This document shows, one piece after another, positions 28,738-37,827 of a DNA stretch of 64,000 nt. The position numbers and the translations under genes are program-made. Under the pieces are notes generated by a model. The model searched no databases. It had not been told where the DNA came from and saw only the letters and a program-made list of their open reading frames with translations. The stretch covers positions 1 through 64,000 of the forward strand of contig CAMVKN010000014.1 in NCBI GenBank assembly GCA_947168045.1, in the 5' to 3' direction. Positions within the stretch are counted from its first letter, which is position 1. The number at the start of each line of letters is the position of its first letter. The DNA comes from an uncultured Prevotellaceae bacterium. Its GTDB lineage: Bacteria; Bacteroidota; Bacteroidia; Bacteroidales; Bacteroidaceae.

Positions 28738-31700
28738 TTACAGGTTGATGCGCATGCCGAGGGTGAAGGTGCGGCCCAGTGCCACGTTGCCGGCGTCGAT
28801 GCCCTGGTAGAGGACGGCGTTGGCCACGGAGGCCTCGGGGTCGTTGCCCAGGTAGTGGGTGATGGTGACCAGGTTGTTGGCCTCGGCCCAGATGCTGAGT
28901 CCCTGCAGCCAGCTGAGGTTGACGGGCACCTGATAGTTCAGGCGGACGGTCTTGAGGCGGAGGTACGAGCCATCCTCAATCCAGCGGTCGCTGAAGCGCG
29001 AGTTGCCCATGGGGTCAGCATAGCTGATGCGCGGCATGTCGGTCTGCTGTCCGTCGGTGCGCCAGCGGTTGGTCATGGCCGTCGTCTGGTTGTAGAAGTT
29101 GTTGCCGGCCTCGAGCAGGTAGCGCTGGTAGTTGAAGATGTCGTTGCCCAGCGAGTAGTTCAGTCCTACGTGCAGGGTGAGCTGCTTCCAGTTGAGCGTG
29201 GCGAAGATGTTGCCGTAGATGTCGGGGTTGGGATTGCCGATGATGGTCTTGTCAGCCAGGCTGATTTCTCCGTCGCCGTTGATGTCGACGAAGCGCATGT
29301 TGCCAGCCTCGAAGTTCTGGGGTGCGCCGGTGGCATCAGTGAGGTAGAGGTAGCCGTTTTTGCCAGCCTTGGCAGCCTCGGCGTCTGAGGTGAGCACGCC
29401 GTCGGTCTTGTAGCCGTAGAACATGCCTACGGGCAGGCCCACGATGGTGGCGATGTTGTCAGTTCCGTAGATGCTGGAGGTGTAACCCTGGGCCGTGAGC
29501 TCGCCGCCGACGTAGATGCGGTCGTCGTTGGGCAGGCTCTTCACCTTGTTGACATAGTGGCCCACGCTGGCCCCCACCTCTAAGGAGATGTTGCGGGCAG
29601 CCACAGGCTTGCCGCTGAGGGTCAGTTCAAAGCCCTGGTTGTCGAGCGAGCCACCGTTGCTCCAGTAGTTGTTGATGCCGGCCACGGGGTTGTCGAAGGT
29701 CTTCAGCGTGAGCAGGTTGCTGGTGTGGTGGTAGAAGTAGTCGAAGTCGACACCCACGCGGTTGTTGAGCAGTGCAGCCTTCAGACCGATGTTCAGCTTG
29801 CCGGTCTGCTCCCATGAGATGCGCTCGTTGCCGATGTTGTCGAGCATGGCGGCCGTCGACTGATAGAGGTACTTGCTGACGCCGAATGAGGTACGTGCGG
29901 CATAGTTGTTGATGTCGTCGTTGCCGCTGATGTCGTAGCCAGCCTTGAGCAGCAGGTAGTTGATGCCCTTGTTCTGCGGGAACCACGCCTCGTTGCTGAT
30001 GGCCCAGCCCAGCTGCAGGCTGGGGAAGAGGCCCCAGCGCACGCCGCCGAGCTTCAGTCCGTCGGCCTCGGTGCCGAAGCGGCTGCAGCTCTCCATGGCC
30101 ATGGTCAGCTGTGCGAAGTAGCGGTTGCGGTAGTTGTAGTCGGCATTGGCATACCATGTGAGGCTGCGCCACGAGTCGTTGGCGCCGGTGGCCTCGGTGA
30201 AGCCCCTTTCAGCGGTGATGTTCGGCATCTTGTCGTTGCCGTCTGTATACTGTCCGCGCGGCTCGTTGTCGTCGAAGGAGAAGGAGGTGAAGCGCAGTCC
30301 GCCGTAGACGTTGAGCGAGTGCTCCCTGAACTGTTTCTTCCACTCTAAGCGTGTGTCGCTGCTGACGGCCGTCTCCTTGGAGAACATTGACACGGCCATG
30401 CTATGCACGACGCCCACACCGTCGATGAGGAACGGCGGTATGCCACCCTTCGGACGGTAGTAGCGCTGCGACACACGGTCGAGGGTGTAGCTGAAGGTCT
30501 CTGTCAGTGTCAGCGAGGGGCTGAACTCAAAGCGTGGCGCGATGACGGTGTTGAAGTGTGTGGCCTCCATGCGGTTCTTGTTGATGGCATCGCCATTGAC
30601 CAGCAGTGCCGTGGGGTTGCCCAGGGTGATGTCCTCGTCAAGCATGGTGAGGAAGTCGTCGGCCTCGGAGAGCGTTGACGACAGCTTGCCCGTTACATTA
30701 TTATATGTATAGGGATTGAGGAAGGGCGACTTGACCATGGCGAGGAAGGTGGGCGAGGAGATGGTGCCCGTGGTGAGGTCCTGCGGTGCGCCGTTGTCGA
30801 AGACGTCGCGGTTGAGCTTGGTGTAGGACATGTCGAAGCGTGTCGTCAGCTTGGGTATGATGCTGATGTCGGTGTTGAAGCGCACGTTCAGACGGTTGAA
30901 GCCGTTCCTGCGGGCAGTGCTCTGTCCGTCGGTGTAGCCCAAGGACAGGTTGTACATGCCAACGTCGTCGCCACCCTGCACGTTGATGTTGTAGTTCTGG
31001 TTCAGGGCCGTGTGGTAAACCTCGTCCTTCCAGTCGGTCTCGTTGTGGAACTTGGTGTAGTAGTACTTCGAGGGGTCGTCAATGAGGAACTTGAACGTGT
31101 TGGGGTCGGTGTAGTTGTTGATGCCAGGGTAGGTGCCGAGCATCTCAGTGGCGTAGAGCCTGTACTGTGTGGCATTCATGACGTCGGGCGTGCGTGGCAC
31201 CAGCGTGACGCCCACGCCGATGTTGGCGTCGATGCGTGTGGCCATGCTGCGGCCGCGCTTGGTCTGGATGAGCACCACGCCGTTGGCACCCTTGGCACCG
31301 TAGAGCGACGTGCCGTTCTTCAGGATGGTGACGTTCTCGATGTCTTCGGGGTTGATGTTCAACAGCATGTTGGTGTAGTCGCCGTAGTGCAGGGCTGAGC
31401 GCGTCTGCTGCAGGTCCTGTACCACGCCGTCGATGACGAACAGCGGCTGTGCGTTGGAGTTGAGCGAGTTGATGCCGCGAATGAACATGGCACCGCCATA
31501 GCCCGGTCCGCCAGACCGCGTGATGGTGCGCACGTCGGCACCCAGGATGTTCTCAATGTCGGTCTCGATGGTCTGCGATGTGGTGTTCGACATGTCGGCC
31601 GTGGCGATGGCTCCGATGCGGGTGTCCTTGCCGTACATGGGGCGGAACTTGTCGCTGAGCAGCTCGATGTGCAGCTTGGCGTCGGCGCGGCCGATGCCCA

Positions 31701-32031
31701 CGTGCTGGCTGAGGTACTCAGGCGAGTGGACGTAGAGTGCCGTGGCAAAGGTGGGCACCTTGATGGTGAAGGAGCCGTCCTCTTCGGTCATGGCCGAGTA
31801 GCTGGCGTGGCCGAGTGCCTGGATGAGCACGCCGGCCAGGGGCTGCTTCGTGGCGGCGTCGATGCAGGTGCCGCTGACTTCCATGGTGGGGTAGGAGGGT
31901 GTCTTCACCACTGGCTTCCTGACCGCGGGTGCCGGCTCTTCGGCGTTGGTGTATACCACCTCGTCGTCGTCCTGAGCCGTGGCCATGAACACATTGAAGA
32001 AAGAAAAAAGTAGGATGATGTATCGTCTCAT
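28738..32031 (-). CDS. SusC/RagA-like TonB-dependent transporter (second pair)
   Basis: 1,097 aa. Signal peptide MRRYIILLFSFFNVFMATAQ. A CarboxypepD_reg-like domain (VSGTCIDAATKQPLAGVLIQ, about 50-125) is preceded by a Pro-rich acidic linker (about 21-48). The plug carries the SusC signature MFIRGINSLNSNAQPLFVID and ILKNGTSLYGAKGANGVVLI. The long barrel ends FTLGMRINL with a final hydrophobic residue. It imports a ligand captured by SusD, powered through TonB. It is preceded by two FAS1 lipoprotein genes and followed by its SusD in the same operon. Ligand unknown; no hydrolase is nearby. Confidence 0.94.
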   Translation of the reverse strand: MRRYIILLFSFFNVFMATAQDDDEVVYTNAEEPAPAVRKPVVKTPSYPTMEVSGTCIDAATKQPLAGVLIQALGHASYSAMTEEDGSFTIKVPTFATALYVHSPEYLSQHVGIGRADAKLHIELLSDKFRPMYGKDTRIGAIATADMSNTTSQTIETDIENILGADVRTITRSGGPGYGGAMFIRGINSLNSNAQPLFVIDGVVQDLQQTRSALHYGDYTNMLLNINPEDIENVTILKNGTSLYGAKGANGVVLIQTKRGRSMATRIDANIGVGVTLVPRTPDVMNATQYRLYATEMLGTYPGINNYTDPNTFKFLIDDPSKYYYTKFHNETDWKDEVYHTALNQNYNINVQGGDDVGMYNLSLGYTDGQSTARRNGFNRLNVRFNTDISIIPKLTTRFDMSYTKLNRDVFDNGAPQDLTTGTISSPTFLAMVKSPFLNPYTYNNVTGKLSSTLSEADDFLTMLDEDITLGNPTALLVNGDAINKNRMEATHFNTVIAPRFEFSPSLTLTETFSYTLDRVSQRYYRPKGGIPPFLIDGVGVVHSMAVSMFSKETAVSSDTRLEWKKQFREHSLNVYGGLRFTSFSFDDNEPRGQYTDGNDKMPNITAERGFTEATGANDSWRSLTWYANADYNYRNRYFAQLTMAMESCSRFGTEADGLKLGGVRWGLFPSLQLGWAISNEAWFPQNKGINYLLLKAGYDISGNDDINNYAARTSFGVSKYLYQSTAAMLDNIGNERISWEQTGKLNIGLKAALLNNRVGVDFDYFYHHTSNLLTLKTFDNPVAGINNYWSNGGSLDNQGFELTLSGKPVAARNISLEVGASVGHYVNKVKSLPNDDRIYVGGELTAQGYTSSIYGTDNIATIVGLPVGMFYGYKTDGVLTSDAEAAKAGKNGYLYLTDATGAPQNFEAGNMRFVDINGDGEISLADKTIIGNPNPDIYGNIFATLNWKQLTLHVGLNYSLGNDIFNYQRYLLEAGNNFYNQTTAMTNRWRTDGQQTDMPRISYADPMGNSRFSDRWIEDGSYLRLKTVRLNYQVPVNLSWLQGLSIWAEANNLVTITHYLGNDPEASVANAVLYQGIDAGNVALGRTFTLGMRINL

Positions 32032-32064
32032 AGCTGTATTCTCTTTTGCTGATTCATCTTCAGG

Positions 32065-33798
32065 TTAGTAATTGCCCCGGTCATACTTGTAGTCGGGGTG
32101 CGCCTTGAGGTAGTCGTCGAGATCCTTCGGGCGCAGGATGATGCAGTCGAAGCGCAAGTTGCGGTCGTAGGTGTCGCGCAGGCTTGACGACACCCTGCTC
32201 TCCAGTCGCAGGTAGGGGAAGTAGTTGCCAGTGCCATAGTAGGACACGGGGAAGGTGAAGTCGCCAATATAGATGGTGTCCACGCTCAGCGTGTCGCTGT
32301 CGAAGGTGCTCTTCACCGTCCAGTCCTTTGCTGCCTTGACAGTGTTCTTGCCTGTCTCTTCAACATACTCCATGCTGGCGTTGAAGTGGTAAGGCTTTGA
32401 CTTGAAGTTGGAACTGGTGATGTTGGCCGGCACGGTGACCACGTAGATGCTGTAGGTGGTGCTGCGCACGTTGGGCAGACGGAAGTACACCTTGGGATTG
32501 GTGGAGCTGCCCAGTGGCGGCAGGTCGAGGTAGCTGTTGTTCGACACATGGCCGCTGACCTCGGGGTTCTGCGTGCCCGGCGTGACATAGATGCGCTGTG
32601 CCCCGTCGGTGGTGACGTTCTCAGTGTAGCTGGCATGGCTCTCAGCCTGGATAATCAGCTCAGGGTTCCATGAGTTCCACGGACGCACGCGCAGGCTGTC
32701 GGTCACCCAGAGGGCACCGTTGCTCTTGTCCACGCGGGTGGCTCCCTCGAACAGCCGTGCGGCATCCTCGGTGTAGAGCTTCGTGAAGGTGGTGCTGTAG
32801 AGCGAGTCGCAGTTGAGCGTCTGTCCCGTCTGAAGGGCGTTGAGCTTCTTGTTGTCGTAGATGTTGCTGTTGTAGAACAGCTCGCGCATCAGGTTGTGCT
32901 TGATGGTGGCGTTGGTCAGCGAGTCGATGTCTGACAGCGTGACGGTGGTCGTCCTGTCCAGCTCGTAGTCCTTGAAGTCGAAGGACGGCAGGTAGCGGAA
33001 ATACTGGCTGAGCTGTGCCGTGGCCTTGCTCCATGCCTCGTTGGTGGGCACAATCATGGTGTAGTTGCTGTCCTCCTGGTTGATGTAGGCATTGTACAAG
33101 CCATAGAGGTCGTTGCGCTCAGTGAAGATGGAGTCGAGATAGGTAATCTCGCCGTTGAGCATCGGTCCCTGCACGCTTCTGAACTCGTCGAGCTTCCGCT
33201 CGTCGAAGCTGTGGTAGAAGTCGGCAACCGAGTCGATGGGGTAGTCCAGGTTGTTGAGCGACTCGTAGATGTTGGCGCGGAACGGGATGATGCCGTCGAG
33301 TGTATGGATGGTGCCGTTCAGTCCTGCTACGTTGGGCTTGCTGATGGCGACATCCTGGATGACGAACTGTCCGGCAGCGTTTCTGCCGAAGTTCATCATC
33401 TTCTCGTTCAGGGTGTAGATACGCTTGGGCTGCGTTCCTAATGCCTGGTAGTTGTTGCGTGCGATGTGGTTGTCGATGAACTCCTGCTTCAGTCGGCTGC
33501 TGCTGTAGGCTGACAGACGGTCGTAGTCGAAGGTGCCGTCAGCAGGCGCCCACACGGTATATGTCTGCGAGGCGCTGAGCACCTGGTCGTAGCCGCCCTT
33601 CTTCAGCAGGTTGGCGAACTGCGTCAGGCTGGGGTTGCTTGCAATGTTCTCCCACAGTGTCTGGTGCTGCGTGCTGAGCAACTCGCTGTCGGCATCGTAG
33701 TGGTCCGTCCAGTCAGAGCAGGCGGTCAGCAGCGAGGCTGCAACGATGTTGCAGCAAAGGAGACAGGTGGCAGAGGTTTTTCTTATCTTGGTAGTCAT
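32065..33798 (-). CDS. Fasciclin (FAS1) domain lipoprotein, 577 aa
   Basis: Signal peptide MTTKIRKTSATCLLCCNIVA then ASLLTAC (lipobox). Two FAS1-like units: the first around YTVWAPADGTFDYDRL with LNGTIHTLDGIIP, the second around YTMIVPTNEAWSKATAQL. A C-terminal beta sandwich (about 380-577; PELIIQAESHASYTENVTTD, YFRLPNVRSTTYSIYVVTVP) resembles a carbohydrate-binding or jelly-roll region. FAS1 domains generally mediate adhesion. The leader codons are almost identical to those of the SusD gene at 37770. It sits between a FAS1 gene and susC, within the operon. Confidence 0.88.
   Translation of the reverse strand: MTTKIRKTSATCLLCCNIVAASLLTACSDWTDHYDADSELLSTQHQTLWENIASNPSLTQFANLLKKGGYDQVLSASQTYTVWAPADGTFDYDRLSAYSSSRLKQEFIDNHIARNNYQALGTQPKRIYTLNEKMMNFGRNAAGQFVIQDVAISKPNVAGLNGTIHTLDGIIPFRANIYESLNNLDYPIDSVADFYHSFDERKLDEFRSVQGPMLNGEITYLDSIFTERNDLYGLYNAYINQEDSNYTMIVPTNEAWSKATAQLSQYFRYLPSFDFKDYELDRTTTVTLSDIDSLTNATIKHNLMRELFYNSNIYDNKKLNALQTGQTLNCDSLYSTTFTKLYTEDAARLFEGATRVDKSNGALWVTDSLRVRPWNSWNPELIIQAESHASYTENVTTDGAQRIYVTPGTQNPEVSGHVSNNSYLDLPPLGSSTNPKVYFRLPNVRSTTYSIYVVTVPANITSSNFKSKPYHFNASMEYVEETGKNTVKAAKDWTVKSTFDSDTLSVDTIYIGDFTFPVSYYGTGNYFPYLRLESRVSSSLRDTYDRNLRFDCIILRPKDLDDYLKAHPDYKYDRGNY
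33737..33798 (-). repeat. Shared leader sequence, copy 1
   Basis: The first 62 bases of the FAS1 gene match 37709-37770 (first codons of susD) with about eight differences by eye. They include the short inverted repeat CTGCAAC-GAT-GTTGCAG. Confidence 0.85.
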
Positions 33799-33810
33799 AG
33801 TAATTGTCTT

Positions 33811-33850
33811 TACACTTATTACTTTACACTTGTTACTTTACACTATTCAC
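33811..33850. repeat. Tandem phrase repeat between two FAS1 genes
   Basis: Units of the TTACACTTATTACTT / TTACACTTGTTACTT kind fill the intercistronic gap. No gene is present. Confidence 0.65.
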
Positions 33851-33851
33851 C

Positions 33852-35942
33852 TTAGAACATGTCTTCCAGGTACTGGGTGTTGTTGAACACGCTCTCAGGG
33901 CAGAACTCGATGTAGTCGAGGTGGAACTCGCCCTGAGGGTTTTCAATCACGCTCTTGCAGCGCACCCAGTATTCACCCTGCTTGAACTCCTGGCGCGTGA
34001 TGATGCGGCGCAGGTCCTGTGGATGGCTGCGTGCGGGGTTGCCACGGAAGGTGTAGAAGAGAGGACCGCGCATGTAGCCGAGGTTGCGCATGTTTGCATC
34101 GCTCTCGATACCCATGTCGTCCTGGTTGTTCCAGTCACACCAGCCGGTGATGATGTCGGTGTTGTTGACTATCAGCTCGGGGTGTGCGCTGTCGAGTGGC
34201 TTGTGGCGCATGTCGAGCGGGATGTCGAGGGCCCTCATGGTGGTGAGGTCGCTGCTGGTGCCGAGATAGAACTGCAGCATGCCTCGCTCGGGGTCTTCGG
34301 CGGTGTAGCCGATGCGCAGCTCGTAGGTGCCGTCGGGCATGGGAGGCAGGCGGAAGGCAAAGTCGTAGTTGCCCATGCAGTTGAACTCGTCAAACTGGTA
34401 GTTGCTCCAGCCGTCGTCCAGGTGCGGGAAGTAGTAGAAGCGCGTGTCCTCGCCGTTATAGATGGCCAGGTTCTTGAAGAAACGCGGCGGGAAGCGGATG
34501 TAGTCGCAGTTGCCGTGACGTCCGTCGGTGCCCGACTGTCCGCCGTTGAGCGCCTTCACCTGCTCAGTGCTGATGCCGCGTAGCGAGTTTGACATCATCT
34601 CGCCGAAGAGCACGGTGTCATCCATGCGGATGCGCTCGTGTAGTGCACCGTTGGGCACGCGCCATTCGTAGGCAAGCATTCCCTTCACCGGGTGGATGTA
34701 TCCGTTGAGTGCTGACACGTGGAATCTGCTGCCTTGCAGCTCTACGCCGTCGAAGAGGACAGTGTGCATGCTCGGCGAGCCCAGCTCGGCCACACGGTCG
34801 GTGAGCGAGTTGTTGGCTATCCAGCGGTTCACCATCAGCTTGCCGTTGTTACGCGTAATCTTCAGCAGGGTGTAGGGCAGCATCGTCTCGTGGTACTCCA
34901 CGGGGGTGACCATGCCACGCTCGTTGGTGCCATAGCGCACCAGCATCTCGTAGGGCACCTTGCACTCCAGGATGTGGTAGCGCACAAACATGCTCAGGGT
35001 GTTCCAGGGGTTCTTGTAGTCGGTGCCGGTGCTGATTTCGATGCGGTGGTTGCGTGCGTAGTCGTACCATCCTGAGCCAGGCTCGGCACACTTGCCGTAG
35101 ACGCTGTCGGCGTATGCCTTCAGCCCTTCGATGTCGGTGATGCCGTGTTCGGCCAGCACCTGGTCGGTCTCAGCCAGGATGGTGTAGCCCAGCTCACACT
35201 TCTCAGGTACATAGAAGCCGCGGGTGTTGTCCACCTTGTCAAAGTCGGTGGTGCTGATGTTCGTCAGCGAGTCGGTCAGGCCGGTGAGCTTCAGCGCCTG
35301 CGAGAAGATGGTGTACTCGTCGGGATGGTTCTCCATCTCGCCTGCGATGAGCATGTTGGAGCGCCGTATGACGCAGTCAATCTCGTGCAGCACGCCGTTC
35401 TCCAGCTCGTTGTCCATGCTGGTGACGGCTGAGGCACGGCTGATGAGCAGCGCGCCCGTCTCAGGGTCGATGCTGGTGTTGATGTCGCGCCCCAGCATGG
35501 TCTTGATGGTCATGCCGTTGCCCATGTCCACACCCATCACCTTGGTGTTGAGCAGGTGGAAGAGGGCGATGTCCTCACAGAGCGAGTCGGTGAGTCCCTC
35601 CAGTCCCGGTGCCGTCATGCCGTTGTGCGGCAGGTCGGTGTTGACGGGGTCGTTGTAGAGGCTATCGAGATACGCTGCCACAGCCTCGTTGGTAGGTGCG
35701 AAACAGGTGTAGGTGCCGTAGGCTGAGAGGATTTTGTCATAGCCGATGCGCTGCAGGATGTAGTTGAAGCTGCTGAACTGCTCGCTGCGGTTGGACAGGT
35801 AGTCCTCGATGGTCTCGCCGGTGAAGGTATATAGGTTCGACTCGTCGATGTCCTCCTTGCAAGAGGAGAAGAGCGGCATGGCGGCCATGACGGCACAGCC
35901 GAGCAGTCCCTTCACGATGTATGTCTTTGTCTTGCTGTTCAT
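33852..35942 (-). CDS. Fasciclin (FAS1) domain lipoprotein, 696 aa
   Basis: Starts at the ATG at 35942 (MNSKTKTYIVKGLLGCAVMA); the frame extends to a TTG nine codons upstream, within repeat sequence. The lipobox is FSSC. A FAS1 unit spans about 45-205 (YTCFAPTNEAVAAYLDSL, closing ENGVLHEIDCVI), and a second, degenerate one follows, closing near LNGYIHPVKGML. The C-terminal domain (about 490-696; FFKNLAIYNGEDTRFYYFPH, YDFAFRLPPMPDGTYELRIG) looks like a jelly-roll ligand-binding fold. It lies between SusD and another FAS1 gene. Probably a surface accessory of the SusCD complex, role unproven. Confidence 0.88.
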   Translation of the reverse strand: MNSKTKTYIVKGLLGCAVMAAMPLFSSCKEDIDESNLYTFTGETIEDYLSNRSEQFSSFNYILQRIGYDKILSAYGTYTCFAPTNEAVAAYLDSLYNDPVNTDLPHNGMTAPGLEGLTDSLCEDIALFHLLNTKVMGVDMGNGMTIKTMLGRDINTSIDPETGALLISRASAVTSMDNELENGVLHEIDCVIRRSNMLIAGEMENHPDEYTIFSQALKLTGLTDSLTNISTTDFDKVDNTRGFYVPEKCELGYTILAETDQVLAEHGITDIEGLKAYADSVYGKCAEPGSGWYDYARNHRIEISTGTDYKNPWNTLSMFVRYHILECKVPYEMLVRYGTNERGMVTPVEYHETMLPYTLLKITRNNGKLMVNRWIANNSLTDRVAELGSPSMHTVLFDGVELQGSRFHVSALNGYIHPVKGMLAYEWRVPNGALHERIRMDDTVLFGEMMSNSLRGISTEQVKALNGGQSGTDGRHGNCDYIRFPPRFFKNLAIYNGEDTRFYYFPHLDDGWSNYQFDEFNCMGNYDFAFRLPPMPDGTYELRIGYTAEDPERGMLQFYLGTSSDLTTMRALDIPLDMRHKPLDSAHPELIVNNTDIITGWCDWNNQDDMGIESDANMRNLGYMRGPLFYTFRGNPARSHPQDLRRIITRQEFKQGEYWVRCKSVIENPQGEFHLDYIEFCPESVFNNTQYLEDMF

Positions 35943-35960
35943 AGTTCTATGGTCTAATAA

Positions 35961-36007
35961 TAAACTCAATTCTCAAATCTCAATTCTCAAATCTCAAATC
36001 TCAATTC
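35961..36007. repeat. Tandem phrase repeat between susD and FAS1 gene
   Basis: Alternating CTCAATTCTCAAAT and CTCAAATCTCAATT phrases fill the gap and run into the last codons of susD. The same phrase, inverted, occurs inside the phosphoesterase gene at 62904-62940. Confidence 0.75.
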
Positions 36008-37770
36008 TTAGAAGTTGACTTCTCCTGTATGTAGACGGGGTTCTGCTTCAGCAGTGCGTTGACTTTCATCTCGCTTTCCTGCACTGGCCAGTAGAGGTAA
36101 GGCTCGCTCTTCATCTTGTACGATACGGCGTCGCCGCCTCCGTCGGCATACTTGCGGACAATGAGTTCGAGCATGGGCTTGTAGAGTGCGGGCCATGTAC
36201 CCTGGTCAGCCATTGGCACGCTGATGTTGACCCCCTCCATGTGGCGGTAGCAGTAGCGCATCAGGTCCCACCAGCGCTTGCCCTCGAAGCAGAGTTCGCG
36301 TTCACGCTCGTCGAGGACAAGCCTCTCGAGTGCGCTCTTCGACTTGTAGTCGTCATACTTCAGCGTGTCGGTGGCCGTCTCCTTCATGGAGCGCTTGTTC
36401 ACCACCTGCACCAGGTCGAAGGCATTGCGCAGTGCTACCTGGTCGCTGTCGTTGGCGGCCGTCTCCACCAGCGCCTCAGCCTTCATCAGCATGACGTCGG
36501 TCAGGCGATAGACAATCCAGTTCTGCTGGAATTCCCTGAAGGCGCGGCTGGTGCTCTTTCCCCTCTGCTCGCCTTGCTCGCCCTCGAAGTATCCAGAGCC
36601 ATTATAGACCATCTTCCTCACGCTGAGCTGGTCGGCCTCCATGTTGTTGGCATCGAAGACATTGTTCCAGAAACGGTAGTCGTTATCAGACATGTAGACC
36701 TTCTTGCCCGTCTTGTCAACGCTGTTGAACAGCAGCGAAGCCATGAAAGTGCTGGTGGTCTCGTGCTTGTCGTCGTTGCCTCTTTCGTAGTAGTAGTTCT
36801 CCAGGGCTGTGTTGCTGTTGGGCCTGCCGTTGTACTGCCATTCGAGGATGCTCTCCCTTGAGTTGCCTCCCTCTCCGAAGATGGACGACAAGGCCTGGGT
36901 GCCCCTGTAGAGGTGGTAGATGTCTTCCTCTTTCTCCGACGTCACCGTGACGGTCTTGTGCTGCTCATAGTAGGCATGCTTGGCGTTGATGACCGAGTCA
37001 CAGAAGGCAATGGCCTGCTGGTAGTCAGCCGTGCTGTGCGTCATGGCAGCGCGCCATAGGTAGATGTCGGCCATGATGGCGTGTACGGCATCGCGTGTGA
37101 TGTAGCCCTTGTTGCGCCAGTCGTTTTCGCCGAAGGCACCGCTACGCATGATGTAGCGTCTTGACTCCTCCAGGTCGTTGAGGCAGTTCTGCAGCACCAC
37201 GTCGGGTGCCAGTTGCGGCATGGGTTCCACCTGCGTGTCGTCCTCGAAGGCCTTGTCGCTGTAAGGAATGTCGCGGAAGGTCCTGACGAGGTAGAAGTAG
37301 CACAGTGAGCGCAGTGCCAGCATCTGTGCGCGCACCACCTGATAGTCGCCCATGGTGAACTCCGGGTCCTCGGCCATGACGTCCTCAGCATGGTTGAGCA
37401 CGATGTTACAGAAGTTGATGACTTTATAGAAGTCGCCCCACGATGTATAGCGATTGGTAGGCAGCAGGTTGACGGCCGCGATATTGTCGAGTGTGTTGTC
37501 TATGACGTCGGTGAACTTCACCAGCTCGTCGGAGCGGTAGCCGCCCCAGACGATGGTACGCTCCATGACGTTGTAGTCCAGCATGGCCTGGTAGCATCCG
37601 TCCACCATCTGGTCCACGTCGCTCTTGGTCTTCCAGAAGTCATCTCCCACGATGCGGTCTGTGGGGTAGATGGTGAGGAAGTCATTGCAGCTGGTAAGGG
37701 CCATTGTGCCTGCAACGATGTTGCAGCAAAGCAGACAGGCAGCAAAGTTTTTTCTTATCTTAGTAGCCAT
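36001..37770 (-). CDS. SusD/RagB-like surface lipoprotein (first pair)
   Basis: 589 aa. Signal peptide MATKIRKNFAACLLCCNIVA then GTMALTSC (lipobox), followed by NDFLTIYPTDRIVGDDFWKT, the typical SusD start with a D-x-x-D-x-FW-K motif. Helical SusD repeats follow (MLALRSLCYFYLVRTFRDIP), and the C-terminal LERLVLDERERELCFEGKRW with WDLMRY is the canonical SusD end motif. It forms the ligand-binding lid of the SusC encoded 54 bases upstream. The leader is nearly identical to that of the FAS1 gene at 33798. The C-terminal codons overlap the phrase repeat. Confidence 0.95.
   Translation of the reverse strand: MATKIRKNFAACLLCCNIVAGTMALTSCNDFLTIYPTDRIVGDDFWKTKSDVDQMVDGCYQAMLDYNVMERTIVWGGYRSDELVKFTDVIDNTLDNIAAVNLLPTNRYTSWGDFYKVINFCNIVLNHAEDVMAEDPEFTMGDYQVVRAQMLALRSLCYFYLVRTFRDIPYSDKAFEDDTQVEPMPQLAPDVVLQNCLNDLEESRRYIMRSGAFGENDWRNKGYITRDAVHAIMADIYLWRAAMTHSTADYQQAIAFCDSVINAKHAYYEQHKTVTVTSEKEEDIYHLYRGTQALSSIFGEGGNSRESILEWQYNGRPNSNTALENYYYERGNDDKHETTSTFMASLLFNSVDKTGKKVYMSDNDYRFWNNVFDANNMEADQLSVRKMVYNGSGYFEGEQGEQRGKSTSRAFREFQQNWIVYRLTDVMLMKAEALVETAANDSDQVALRNAFDLVQVVNKRSMKETATDTLKYDDYKSKSALERLVLDERERELCFEGKRWWDLMRYCYRHMEGVNISVPMADQGTWPALYKPMLELIVRKYADGGGDAVSYKMKSEPYLYWPVQESEMKVNALLKQNPVYIQEKSTSKN
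37709..37770 (-). repeat. Shared leader sequence, copy 2
   Basis: Matches 33737-33798; see that entry. The mature proteins encoded after the two leaders are unrelated (SusD versus FAS1). Confidence 0.85.
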
Positions 37771-37780
37771 AATAATGATA

Positions 37781-37827
37781 TTTCACTTATTGCTTTTCAC
37801 TATTCACTATTCACTTATCACTTATCA
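37781..37827. repeat. Tandem phrase repeat between susC and susD
   Basis: TTCACTTATTGC, TTTTCACTATTCACTATTC and ACTTATCACTTATCA phrases fill the gap and reach the end of susC. They are related to the phrase in the susC signal peptide at 41177-41214. Confidence 0.7.
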
